A stretch of DNA of 22,069 bases from positions 1-22,069 of the forward strand of contig CABUDL010000012.1 of the NCBI GenBank assembly GCA_902490335.1, given 5' to 3'. The notes under the pieces were generated by a model, which had not been told where the DNA came from, made no database searches, and saw only the letters and a list, made by a program, of their open reading frames with translations. The translations under genes and the position numbers were made by a program. Below are positions 1-6,534 of the stretch, piece after piece (position 1 is the stretch's first letter; each line of letters begins with the position of its first letter). This DNA comes from an uncultured Clostridium sp. (GTDB lineage: Bacteria; Bacillota; Clostridia; Oscillospirales; Ruminococcaceae).

Positions 1-70
1 AGCCGCCCAGCGCCAGCACCAGCACAGCCGCAAGCAGGAGTGTCAAACCTTTGGAGCAAATGTTTTTCAT
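1..70 (-). CDS. Secreted or lipid-anchored protein, N-terminal fragment (runs off left edge)
   Basis: Only the first 23 codons lie in the window. They start at the ATG at 70-68, after a GGAAAGGA ribosome site about 8 nt upstream (near 77-86). The translation begins MKNICSKGL and continues as an unbroken hydrophobic stretch of Leu, Ala and Val ending in LGG, a typical signal peptide core. A lipobox could follow just outside the window but cannot be seen. The gene follows the secreted 193-aa protein on the same strand with a 76-nt gap that contains a hairpin, so the two may form an operon with partial termination between them. The function cannot be told. Confidence 0.6.
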   Translation of the reverse strand, partial: MKNICSKGLTLLLAAVLVLALGG

Positions 71-100
71 CGAAATCGTCCTTTCCGATTCATACATTTA

Positions 101-136
101 AAAGAAACAGGAGAATAAATATTCTCCTGTTTCTTT
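101..136 (-). terminator. Hairpin between two secreted-protein genes
   Basis: This is a perfect 16-bp inverted repeat, 101-116 against 121-136, with the 4-nt loop AAAT. The stem ends in TTTCTTT, so a short U-run follows on the minus strand, and a longer T-run lies on the plus side. It sits 10 nt after the stop of the 147-728 gene and only 31 nt before the next start. There is hardly room for a separate promoter, so it may act as a leaky terminator that lowers expression of the second gene. Confidence 0.7.
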
Positions 137-146
137 TTTTATTAAG

Positions 147-728
147 TTATCTTGTTGTCACTATATCTGTATCATCCATCAAGCCATCAATCGTGCATCC
201 TGCTGGTGGTGTAACCATTCCAAGTGCATCCACTCTATACTCATGATCCGGCTCTAAATCCTCACATGTGTTACGGAAGCTTACTCCCACGGAATCTGTA
301 TCGTATGCACTATCTGTATCAATTATATCTCCCGTTTCGTTATCATAGGCTACGGCTGTCAAAATAACCGATGGACAGCTTATATCCACTTCCAATGCAG
401 CAACATATTCTATTGCTTCCTTTTTTCCATAAGCATTTACATGGACACTTGCCCATCCAACTGTCGCTCTTTCCTCATTATTAGTGATACAAGCCTTTTC
501 CCCAGATACGTCATTCAAAAGTGTCTCATCATATTGTGATTGAATATCAGCAGGAAGACTAGCAAACCATTCTGGTTCAAAATGGCGACAAATATCTCCC
601 AAGGTCGTCTCAGCGGTAGGTGTGTATGGTTCTGCCGCTGGTTTATCTGCATATGCTGCTACGGACAAGGACACTAGCATAATTACGCCAATAGTTAAGC
701 TAAGAAATTTCGAAAAATGCTTTTTCAT
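147..728 (-). CDS. Secreted protein of unknown function (193 aa)
   Basis: The gene starts at ATG 728 after an AGGAGG site at 740-735. Residues 1-27 form a clear signal peptide: MKKHFSK, a hydrophobic core, then VAAYA with probable cleavage before Asp28. The mature part has about 166 residues. It has an acidic N-terminal region and then, from about residue 92, alternating hydrophobic strands (ASVHVNAYG, ALEVDISC, VILTAVAYD, VGVSFRNTC), which suggests a small beta-sandwich. Five cysteines remain after cleavage, so disulphides are possible. I recognise no family. It is divergent from the short secreted peptide gene at 942, with a shared pair of operator-like repeats between them, so it is a likely target or effector of the neighbouring HTH/TPR regulator. 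That link is inference. Confidence 0.8.
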   Translation of the reverse strand: MKKHFSKFLSLTIGVIMLVSLSVAAYADKPAAEPYTPTAETTLGDICRHFEPEWFASLPADIQSQYDETLLNDVSGEKACITNNEERATVGWASVHVNAYGKKEAIEYVAALEVDISCPSVILTAVAYDNETGDIIDTDSAYDTDSVGVSFRNTCEDLEPDHEYRVDALGMVTPPAGCTIDGLMDDTDIVTTR

Positions 729-785
729 GATATACCTCCTAACTCAATTACTTCCACATTCATTCTTTAGGAGCTCCTTGTCTGT

Positions 786-814
786 ATTATAAGGCGGCAA
801 GTTTTCAAAGTCAA
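786..814 (-). promoter_or_regulatory. Sigma-A promoter of the secreted-protein gene
   Basis: On the minus strand, TTGACT (814-809) is separated by exactly 17 nt from TATAAT (791-786). Transcription would start near 779, leaving a leader of about 50 nt. The left operator-like site begins at base 814, so it touches the -35 box from upstream and would be centred at about -45. Confidence 0.8.
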
Positions 815-834
815 TATTGCATTTCGCGCATCAT
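814..834. promoter_or_regulatory. Left operator-like site, ATATTGC-N7-GCATCAT
   Basis: This is a 21-bp imperfect palindrome with arms 814-820 and 828-834. It has the same layout as the site 24 bp to its right: 7-bp arms, a 7-nt spacer, the first arm ATRTTGC and the second GCAWCAT. Five of seven arm positions pair. It abuts the -35 box of the minus-strand promoter. Binding by the HTH/TPR regulator at 1151-2086 is inference. Confidence 0.6.
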
Positions 835-837
835 GTT

Positions 838-858
838 ATGTTGCATAAAACGCAACAT
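838..858. promoter_or_regulatory. Right operator-like site, ATGTTGC-N7-GCAACAT
   Basis: This is a 21-bp site with perfectly complementary 7-bp arms (838-844 and 852-858) around the 7-nt spacer ATAAAAC. Its last base is the first base of the -35 box TTGACA of the plus-strand promoter. With a start site near 893 it would be centred at about -45, a classical activator position. It is the better-conserved member of the pair with 814-834. Confidence 0.65.
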
Positions 859-886
859 TGACAAAATCAGAAAAATATGATTATTT
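858..886 (+). promoter_or_regulatory. Promoter of the small secreted peptide gene
   Basis: A consensus -35 TTGACA (858-863) is followed at 17 nt by the poor -10 TTATTT (881-886). A better -10 match, TATGAT at 876-881, is only 12 nt away. A perfect -35 with a weak -10, plus a palindrome at about -45, fits an activator-dependent promoter. The leader would be about 50 nt. Confidence 0.55.
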
Positions 887-941
887 AAAATTGTCGCGAC
901 ACTTGTTTTTACACCCATATGATTCAGAAAGGAAGTTTATC

Positions 942-1154
942 ATGAAAAAATTACTGATTGCCTTATTGGCTGTTTTGACCCTGCTCGCCGCTGTTCCACA
1001 GGTCAGCTTCGCCGACGACGAGCTGCCCACCCCGCCGCCGGTAGAGGATGGCGAGGACGAAAAGGGTGACAATAACCAGACCCCACCGCCGGATAACGAC
1101 GGAGAATCTGGAATTAAACCCTTGTTTATAGATGATCCCATGGGAGAATTTTAA
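942..1154 (+). CDS. Short secreted acidic peptide, candidate signal-peptide precursor (70 aa)
   Basis: The start chosen is ATG 942, preceded by AAAGGAAG at 928-935. An upstream in-frame start at 858 would lie in the promoter. Residues 1-24 are a textbook signal peptide: MKKLL, a hydrophobic core, then VSFA with cleavage before Asp25. The 46-residue mature part is very acidic, carries the internal repeat TPPPVEDGE / TPPPDNDGE, and ends in the more hydrophobic KPLFIDDPMGEF. Secretion signal, short length, acidic Pro-rich linker and a distinct C-terminal tail resemble precursors of RRNPP signalling peptides such as PapR. The gene is convergent with an HTH/TPR regulator and the two stop codons overlap. 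A structural or bacteriocin-like role is also possible. No family was recognised. Confidence 0.75.
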   Translation: MKKLLIALLAVLTLLAAVPQVSFADDELPTPPPVEDGEDEKGDNNQTPPPDNDGESGIKPLFIDDPMGEF

Positions 1155-2086
1155 ATATCCCCTTTAAATTCTATTCCGAAAACTTCTTTCATATAATCCT
1201 TTACTTTTTGAGCACTGTTGAATTTTTTAACAGTAACAAAAGCATAGTAGGATTCCATCAACTTTTTCTTTGCTTCTTCATCCTGCCCTAATTTTTGCAA
1301 AGAGCATCCTATATTCAGAAGCAATCCTCCCAATGCACGAGCCTTGTCATATTTGAGAGAAAGGTCATAGCCATACTGTGCAATCTCGATGCACTCCTCA
1401 TAGCGCCGCTCTCTCCCCAACAGGCGGGAGTAGTTATAGCACAGCATTGGCAGTACCGAAAAAAGCGCCTCATTATTAAACAAACGCCGTTTTGTATAAC
1501 GCAGCAGCTGCTCATAGATGCGGATGGCAAAACGTCTTTCGCCGGTCTCCGAATAGGTGATGGCAATTTGATTGAGGCTTTTTACATCTTCTACACTCAG
1601 CAGACAGCGTTCGATTTTCTCCAAATCAAAATTGGGGTGGCTCATGTCGAGCGCCTGCATCAGCATCTGCCGCTGGGTCGGATAGTCATAAGGGCAGCGC
1701 TTTCCATCGCGCTCATAACCTGCCAGCGCTTTGGCGCGCAGGATGAACTGCTGTGCCAGCTTGTCCTGTGGTGCGACCAGGGTTTCCAGCCGGGCGATTT
1801 TTTCCAATGCTTCGGCAAATCTGCTTTGTGCGTTGAGCGAAATGATTTCCTTTTGCAGATTGGAGATTTCAAAATCCTGCGGTCCAAGCGGCAGCAGAAA
1901 GCTGCTTTCGTCCAGTCCCAGCCGTTGCAGCAGCTGGCTGGCAACAAACAGACCGGGCTGCTGTTCCCCGCTTTCGATGCGGTACAAGGTCGAACGGTTG
2001 CACAATCCTCTACACAGCTCTTCACAGGATATACCCTGTTCTTCACGAAGCAGCTTGATGTAACAGCCAAGGCTATACCCTTTCAC
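1151..2086 (-). CDS. XRE-type HTH regulator with TPR repeats, RRNPP-like (311 aa)
   Basis: The start is placed at GTG 2086, because GGAGGAGG (2104-2097) sits 9-10 nt upstream and an extended -10 promoter (2128-2120) lies between this start and the longer in-frame ATG at 2167. The product opens with a Cro/C1-type HTH over residues 5-60 (IKLLREEQGIS, LCNRSTLYRIESGEQQP). The rest is all-helical with TPR-like pairs, for example LNQIAITYSETGERRFAIRIY and a C-terminal LNIGCSLQKLGQDEEAKKKL. HTH plus C-terminal TPRs at about 300 residues is the layout of Rgg/PlcR/PrgX regulators, which bind imported peptides. The gene converges on the small secreted peptide gene with a 4-nt overlap, so it probably controls the divergent promoters near 786-886. 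The ligand and targets are inferred. Confidence 0.8.
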   Translation of the reverse strand: MKGYSLGCYIKLLREEQGISCEELCRGLCNRSTLYRIESGEQQPGLFVASQLLQRLGLDESSFLLPLGPQDFEISNLQKEIISLNAQSRFAEALEKIARLETLVAPQDKLAQQFILRAKALAGYERDGKRCPYDYPTQRQMLMQALDMSHPNFDLEKIERCLLSVEDVKSLNQIAITYSETGERRFAIRIYEQLLRYTKRRLFNNEALFSVLPMLCYNYSRLLGRERRYEECIEIAQYGYDLSLKYDKARALGGLLLNIGCSLQKLGQDEEAKKKLMESYYAFVTVKKFNSAQKVKDYMKEVFGIEFKGDI

Positions 2087-2119
2087 CTGTCTTTTTCCTC
2101 CTCCCACCTTTTTATTTCT

Positions 2120-2128
2120 ATTATAGCA
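2120..2128 (-). promoter_or_regulatory. Extended -10 promoter of the HTH/TPR regulator
   Basis: On the minus strand TGCTATAAT, an extended -10 box, lies at 2128-2120. No convincing -35 box is seen 17 nt further up. Transcription would start near 2113, a few bases before the ribosome site, which supports the GTG start at 2086. Confidence 0.6.
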
Positions 2129-2180
2129 TCTTTTCCTGCCTTTCTCTACCCTTATTGTCACTACCATCCAGTAAGCAAAA

Positions 2181-2206
2181 AAAGCCAGCCCGTTTGGGCT
2201 GGCTTT
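2181..2206 (-). terminator. Rho-independent terminator of guaB
   Basis: Arms AAAGCCAGCCC (2181-2191) and GGGCTGGCTTT (2196-2206) surround a 4-nt loop. On the minus strand the stem runs into seven Ts and lies 36 nt after the guaB stop. The plus strand also has a T-run, so it may work both ways. Confidence 0.9.
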
Positions 2207-2242
2207 TTGTCGATTCGATTTGCCTGTGTCAGGGATGGCGCA

Positions 2243-3751
2243 TTAGATAATCTGGTTGCTTCTGTCCTTGAGAACAACGTCGTGGCTGCCGCCCTCGACG
2301 ATGGAAACGGAGGAAACCAGGGTCAGTTTTGCTTTTTCCTGCAGCTCTGGAATGGTCAGCGCTCCGCAGTTGCACATGGTGGAGCGAACCTTGCTCAGCG
2401 ACAGACCCACGTTATCCTTGAGCGAACCTGCGTATGGAACATAGGAGTCAACTCCCTCCTCGAAGGACAGCTTCTTGTCGCCGCCCAGGTCGTATCTCTG
2501 CCAGTTTCTTGCGCGGGCAGAGCCTTCGCCCCAGTATTCCTTCATATAATTACCGTTGATGTTGACCTTGTTTGTTGGGCTTTCATCAAAGCGTGCAAAG
2601 TAACGACCCAGCATGATGAAGTCGGAGCCCATTGCCAGAGCCAGGGTCATGTGGTAGTCCTGTACGATACCGCCGTCCGAGCAGATTGGAACATAGATGC
2701 CGGTTTCTTTGAAGTATTCGTCACGAGCTTTGGCTACCTCAATTACTGCGGTTGCCTGTCCGCGACCGATACCCTTCTGCTCGCGGGTGATGCAGATGGA
2801 GCCGCCGCCGATGCCGACCTTAACAAAGTCTGCGCCTGCTTTTGCCAGGAAGAGGAAGCCTTCGCGGTCTACAACGTTGCCTGCGCCGACCTTAACGGTG
2901 TCGCCGTATTTTGCACGAATGAAGTCGATGGTACGTTTCTGCCACTCGGAGAAGCCCTCGGAGGAGTCGATGCACAGTACGTCTGCGCCGGCTTCTACCA
3001 GAGCAGGCACACGCTCTTCATAGTCGCGGGTGTTGATACCGGCACCGACTACATAGCGTTTGTGTGCATCCAGCAGCTCGTTTGCGTTTTCTTTGTGGGA
3101 GGAGTAGTCCTTGCGGAATACAAAGTATTTGAGTCTCTGGTTTTCGTCTACCAGCGGCAGGGAATTGAGCTTGTGCTCCCAAATGATGTCGTTTGCTTCC
3201 TTCAGGGAGGTGTTGGCATCTGCCATGATCAGGTTTTCAAACTTGGTCATAAACTCGCTGACCGGAGTGTCCAGGCTCATTCTGCTGACACGGTAGTCAC
3301 GGCTGGTCACGATACCGACCAGCTTGCCGGTAGCAGTGCCGTCCTCGGTAACAGCAACGGTGGAGTGACCGGTTTTTTCTTTCAGCGCCAGGATGTCTTT
3401 GAGGGTCTTGTCCGGGCTGATGTTGGAATCGCTGGTAACAAAGCCTGCTTTGTAGCTTTTTACTCTTGCAACCATCGCTGCCTCGTCAGCTACCGACTGG
3501 GAACCATAGATAAAGGAAATACCGCCTTCTTTTGCCAGTGCGATTGCCATTTTATCGTCGGATACCGACTGCATGATCGCAGAAACCAGCGGAATGTTCA
3601 TGGTCAGCGGGCACTCTTCCTGACCTTTTTTAAATTTTACCAGTGGAGTTTTCAGGCTGACGTTCGCCGGAATGCACTCCGAAGAAGAATATCCTGGTAC
3701 CAGCAGGTACTCACCAAAGGTATGGGACGGCTCATTAAAATAGTATGCCAT
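2243..3751 (-). CDS. guaB: Inosine-5'-monophosphate dehydrogenase (502 aa)
   Basis: The enzyme oxidises IMP to XMP with NAD, the first committed step of GMP synthesis, in the cytoplasm. The catalytic loop is GIGGGSICITREQ with the nucleophile Cys at residue 320. The IMP-binding DGGI and the later GSARARNWQRYD segment follow. Residues about 110-225 form the paired CBS regulatory domain (TSRDYR, NSLPLVDENQ). Asp-Ser-Ser is read as DSSEGFSEW rather than the commoner DSSQG, and the loop is GGG rather than GPG, so this belongs to a diverged IMPDH branch. ATG 3751 was chosen over GTG 3769 because GAGGAG sits 9 nt before it. The length is normal. It is a single-gene unit between two terminators. Confidence 0.95.
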   Translation of the reverse strand: MAYYFNEPSHTFGEYLLVPGYSSSECIPANVSLKTPLVKFKKGQEECPLTMNIPLVSAIMQSVSDDKMAIALAKEGGISFIYGSQSVADEAAMVARVKSYKAGFVTSDSNISPDKTLKDILALKEKTGHSTVAVTEDGTATGKLVGIVTSRDYRVSRMSLDTPVSEFMTKFENLIMADANTSLKEANDIIWEHKLNSLPLVDENQRLKYFVFRKDYSSHKENANELLDAHKRYVVGAGINTRDYEERVPALVEAGADVLCIDSSEGFSEWQKRTIDFIRAKYGDTVKVGAGNVVDREGFLFLAKAGADFVKVGIGGGSICITREQKGIGRGQATAVIEVAKARDEYFKETGIYVPICSDGGIVQDYHMTLALAMGSDFIMLGRYFARFDESPTNKVNINGNYMKEYWGEGSARARNWQRYDLGGDKKLSFEEGVDSYVPYAGSLKDNVGLSLSKVRSTMCNCGALTIPELQEKAKLTLVSSVSIVEGGSHDVVLKDRSNQII

Positions 3752-3815
3752 AATCTTAACGCTCCTCACATCAATTTAAAATTTGTTCCTGACAACACAG
3801 CTTATATTTCTAATT

Positions 3816-3844
3816 ATGATACTATAAGCCTCCAATAATTTCAA
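3816..3844 (-). promoter_or_regulatory. Likely guaB promoter
   Basis: Minus strand TTGAAA (3844-3839), a 17-nt spacer and TATCAT (3821-3816); each box matches five of six consensus bases. The leader would be about 60 nt. I see no purine riboswitch fold in it. Confidence 0.55.
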
Positions 3845-3927
3845 CCGCTATTTCGACAAAACAGCACTGTGAATAAATTTTGCCGGCGACAGGCTCGGCT
3901 CTTACTGGAATTTGCCACAAAGCATAC

Positions 3928-3966
3928 AAAAAAGGTATTATTGTCTTTGACAACAATACCTTTTTT
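3928..3966 (-). terminator. Terminator of the peptidase C26 gene
   Basis: An 18-bp inverted repeat (3928-3945 and 3949-3966) has one mismatch and a TTT loop. The arms contain GGTATT and AATACC, flanked by runs of six or more A and T. It works in either direction and lies 10 nt after the stop at 3977. Confidence 0.85.
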
Positions 3967-3976
3967 CCGGTTGGCT

Positions 3977-4720
3977 TTATTTGGTGCAGGCGTCGATAAA
4001 CGCTTCAAAAATGTGGGAAGAAACGCTGTTGGAAAGTCCCAGAATTTCAGGATGCCACTGAACGCCCATCACAAACTTTTTGTCCGGGTGGTAAACGGCT
4101 TCGATGATGCCGTCGTCCGCTACCGCCATACTGCGCAGCGGCTCACCCAGCTTTTTGACTGCCTGATGGTGCAGGGTGTTGACGCCGATTTGCAGCAGAC
4201 CTTCGCTGAAGGTGTGCAGAGGGGTGTCGCGGATAACATTTACCTTGTGTACCTCTTTGTCCTTGTCTTCATCTGACGAGCGGCTGTGCTCAATCTTGAC
4301 GCTGCTTCTGAGTTGGGTGTTGATGTCCTGATACAGGGTTCCGCCGGTTGCCACATTCAGCACCTGAAAACCTCTGCAAACTCCCAAAACCGGTTTGTTC
4401 ATCTCGATTGCCTTCTGCATCAGTGGGATTTCCAGCGCATCCCGCTCGGGAGCCAGTGCGCCGCAGCAGTCCAGCAGTTCTTCTCCATACAGACCCGGGT
4501 GAATGTCCGGTCCGCCGCTGAAGATAACACCGTCCACATGGTTGAGGATTTCCTCAACGTCCGCTGCGCTCACCGTTCCCTCCAGATTGTTCAGCTGGAT
4601 TGGGATGCCGCCGCACGCGCTGACACAGTGGATAAAATTCGGAAAGACATAGCAGTACTTCTGCTCTTCCTGATTGGTGTTCCCTGTTTTTGGTGTAATT
4701 GCAATGATTGGTTTTCTCAT
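3977..4720 (-). CDS. Gamma-glutamyl-GABA hydrolase-like class I glutamine amidotransferase (peptidase C26, 247 aa)
   Basis: Family members cleave gamma-glutamyl amides, such as gamma-glutamyl-GABA in putrescine breakdown, in the cytoplasm. Three landmarks are visible. FSGGPDIHPGLYGEE (about 67-81) is the PuuD-type oxyanion region. LGVCRGFQVLNV carries nucleophile Cys115. GVQWHPE supplies His223 and Glu225, so the triad is complete. The start ATG 4720 follows GGAGGG. The length is normal. No putrescine pathway genes are near, so the exact substrate is open; the family also includes enzymes acting on other gamma-glutamyl compounds. The gene follows the patatin gene on the same strand with a gap of 122 nt. 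Confidence 0.88.
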   Translation of the reverse strand: MRKPIIAITPKTGNTNQEEQKYCYVFPNFIHCVSACGGIPIQLNNLEGTVSAADVEEILNHVDGVIFSGGPDIHPGLYGEELLDCCGALAPERDALEIPLMQKAIEMNKPVLGVCRGFQVLNVATGGTLYQDINTQLRSSVKIEHSRSSDEDKDKEVHKVNVIRDTPLHTFSEGLLQIGVNTLHHQAVKKLGEPLRSMAVADDGIIEAVYHPDKKFVMGVQWHPEILGLSNSVSSHIFEAFIDACTK

Positions 4721-4795
4721 AGGTTAAACCCTCCATTATATTGTTTGGGCATCCGGTTGACGGACCACCCTTTGATACACGCTTTTTCTATTCTT

Positions 4796-4824
4796 ATTTT
4801 GAACGATTTTTTCCCTTTCGTCAA
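4796..4824 (-). promoter_or_regulatory. Possible promoter of the peptidase C26 gene
   Basis: Minus strand TTGACG (4824-4819), a 17-nt spacer and CAAAAT (4801-4796). The -35 is good and the -10 is mediocre. No U-tailed terminator is seen after the upstream patatin gene, so read-through from it is also possible. Confidence 0.35.
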
Positions 4825-4842
4825 CACCCAAAGGGGAAATCT

Positions 4843-6159
4843 TTACCGGTACAGATGGTGCGGGTCGGTCTGCTCGAGCAGGTACAAAATGACCGCTGCG
4901 GCAAATTCCCGCCAGAAAGCGGAAACAAAAACCAGTTCTCCCAGATTGCCGCCGCCTTGCAAAAAGCTCTTGATGCGCTCGCAAATCAAAAGCACCAGAA
5001 AGGCTTTGTCCAGCTTTTGCAGTTCTTCTCCCATCCGCCGCAGGTCTGCGCCTGCCTCCAGATGGATAGGACGCTGTGCTGCCTCCCGCGCTGCACCCAC
5101 TGCCCGCATCAGAAAGTCGCCGAACTCATATTCCTCGTCCGGCGGCAGTCCCATCGCCTGACCCAGATATTCCGCCGCCATCATCATCTGACGGGAGAGG
5201 GTAAAGGCTGTCGGCTGACCGGTGCGGATCGCCCGCTTGCGGAACTCCCGCAGCATCCTGCGCAGCAATCCTCCATGGATGGCAGTGAACACCCGCTCAT
5301 CCCGCTGCCTTGCCTGTTCAAACAGCTTTTCTGCCTCCTCCCGCAGGCGTGCGGTATAAAAGAAGGCGCTGTCCTTGACAAAGGCATACAGCTGACCGTC
5401 TGCCTCTCCAAAGGCTTTTCGGGTGTCCAGATAACCCAGTCGGATATTTTTGCGGGCAAGCTCTCCATCAAATTTTAAAAAGGAGCCCAGCGGCCACAGG
5501 CTGTAAATCTGGATGACCTGCTGCTGTTTGGCGCGGATGCGGTGCATCATGCCAATCGACTCCAAATCGACCGCAATGACCCGTTGTGCGCCCATCTCCA
5601 ACGCCAGATTCACCGGCATATTGTCGTGGTAGCCGCCGTCGATATATTTTTTTCCGTCGATTTCCTTTGCCTGAAATGCCGGAAAGCAGGCAGCGGAAGC
5701 CAGCAGATATTCCCGCAGCTTTCCCTTTGGGATGTCCTGCTTGCGCAGTTCCAGCGGCTTCAGCATTGGATATTCCACCGTCACCAGCGCAAAATCGACC
5801 GGCGACTGCCAGAATTTTTCCTCATCCAGCAAGGAGGATACAAAGCCTTCCAGCGGGGAAATATCCGCTCCGCCTTTGGTCAGCGCTTCCTTTGCAAACA
5901 CCTTGCGCAGCCCGCGGTCGTCCAAATCCTCTTTTCCTTCCAGCATATCGCCCAGCACCTGCTGTGAGGAGATGTTTTCCCACACAGCCAGCGCCTTGTC
6001 ATACTCCTGCTGCACCATCAGCACGCCGTTGAGCGCGCCCACCGAGGTGCCGGTCACCAGTTGATAGTCGATTTCCATTTCCCGCAGCGCCTTCCAGACG
6101 CCGATTTGATAGGCTCCTCTGGAGCCTCCTCCTGCCAATACAATTGCAGTTTTATTCAT
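4843..6159 (-). CDS. Patatin-like phospholipase / lipid acyl hydrolase (438 aa)
   Basis: Patatin-fold serine hydrolases cut acyl esters with a Ser-Asp dyad. The N-terminal third shows all the pieces: oxyanion loop AGGGSRGAYQIG (residues 9-20), nucleophile elbow GTSVG with Ser39, and IDGGYHDN with Asp174. The following 200 or more residues are helical and charged (a coiled-coil-like LREEAEKLFEQARQRDERV near 270-290) and are not part of the catalytic core, so this is longer than the minimal RssA type. ATG 6159 was preferred over GTG 6168 because AGAGGTGG lies about 7 nt upstream of it. No signal peptide is seen, so it is cytoplasmic. The substrate is unknown. A second, shorter patatin gene of a different subgroup lies at 9091. 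Confidence 0.88.
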   Translation of the reverse strand: MNKTAIVLAGGGSRGAYQIGVWKALREMEIDYQLVTGTSVGALNGVLMVQQEYDKALAVWENISSQQVLGDMLEGKEDLDDRGLRKVFAKEALTKGGADISPLEGFVSSLLDEEKFWQSPVDFALVTVEYPMLKPLELRKQDIPKGKLREYLLASAACFPAFQAKEIDGKKYIDGGYHDNMPVNLALEMGAQRVIAVDLESIGMMHRIRAKQQQVIQIYSLWPLGSFLKFDGELARKNIRLGYLDTRKAFGEADGQLYAFVKDSAFFYTARLREEAEKLFEQARQRDERVFTAIHGGLLRRMLREFRKRAIRTGQPTAFTLSRQMMMAAEYLGQAMGLPPDEEYEFGDFLMRAVGAAREAAQRPIHLEAGADLRRMGEELQKLDKAFLVLLICERIKSFLQGGGNLGELVFVSAFWREFAAAVILYLLEQTDPHHLYR

Positions 6160-6408
6160 GCGGTCCACCTCTTTTCAATCGGTCCCCATTTTCCGCTTTT
6201 TCATCTATTGTACAAGTGAAATAAAGTATTTCCTTTTATATATTCTTTTTACAGGACGGTTTTTCGGTGCAGTATGAAAAATAAAAATTCTTTTTCTCTT
6301 AAAGTCATACCACAACTCGACCTATTTTACAAGAACAAATTCCCTGTCCGCAGGATATTTTATCAGAGTTGCACAAAATATCCCGCAATCTTATGGAAAA
6401 TGGGCGGA

Positions 6409-6437
6409 TTGTATTCAAATTTAAAATATGATAATAT
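6409..6437 (+). promoter_or_regulatory. Probable promoter of the MATE exporter gene
   Basis: TTGTAT (6409-6414), 17 nt, TAATAT (6432-6437) in an AT-rich stretch. The leader of about 90 nt holds a small perfect hairpin, TCCTGC/GCAGGA (6464-6469 and 6474-6479), without a U-tail. The remainder of the gap 6160-6408 carries the poorly defined promoter of the minus-strand patatin gene and no gene that I can support. Confidence 0.45.
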
Positions 6438-6534
6438 TTACTTTATAAAGAGTGTTGTTTCCTTCCTGCAACCGCAGGAGATATGAAACAGCCATTTTTT
6501 TATAGTATTTTCATACAATTTAAGGAGGGATTTT

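Noticed and set aside
1295..3838. 847-codon plus-strand frame
   Set aside because: It is the antisense shadow of the HTH/TPR regulator and guaB. The composition (Cys, Gln, Val-rich) is unnatural and there is no ribosome site.
6274..6486. 70-codon plus-strand frame before the MATE gene
   Set aside because: There is no ribosome site, the frame overlaps the likely MATE promoter, and the composition is random.
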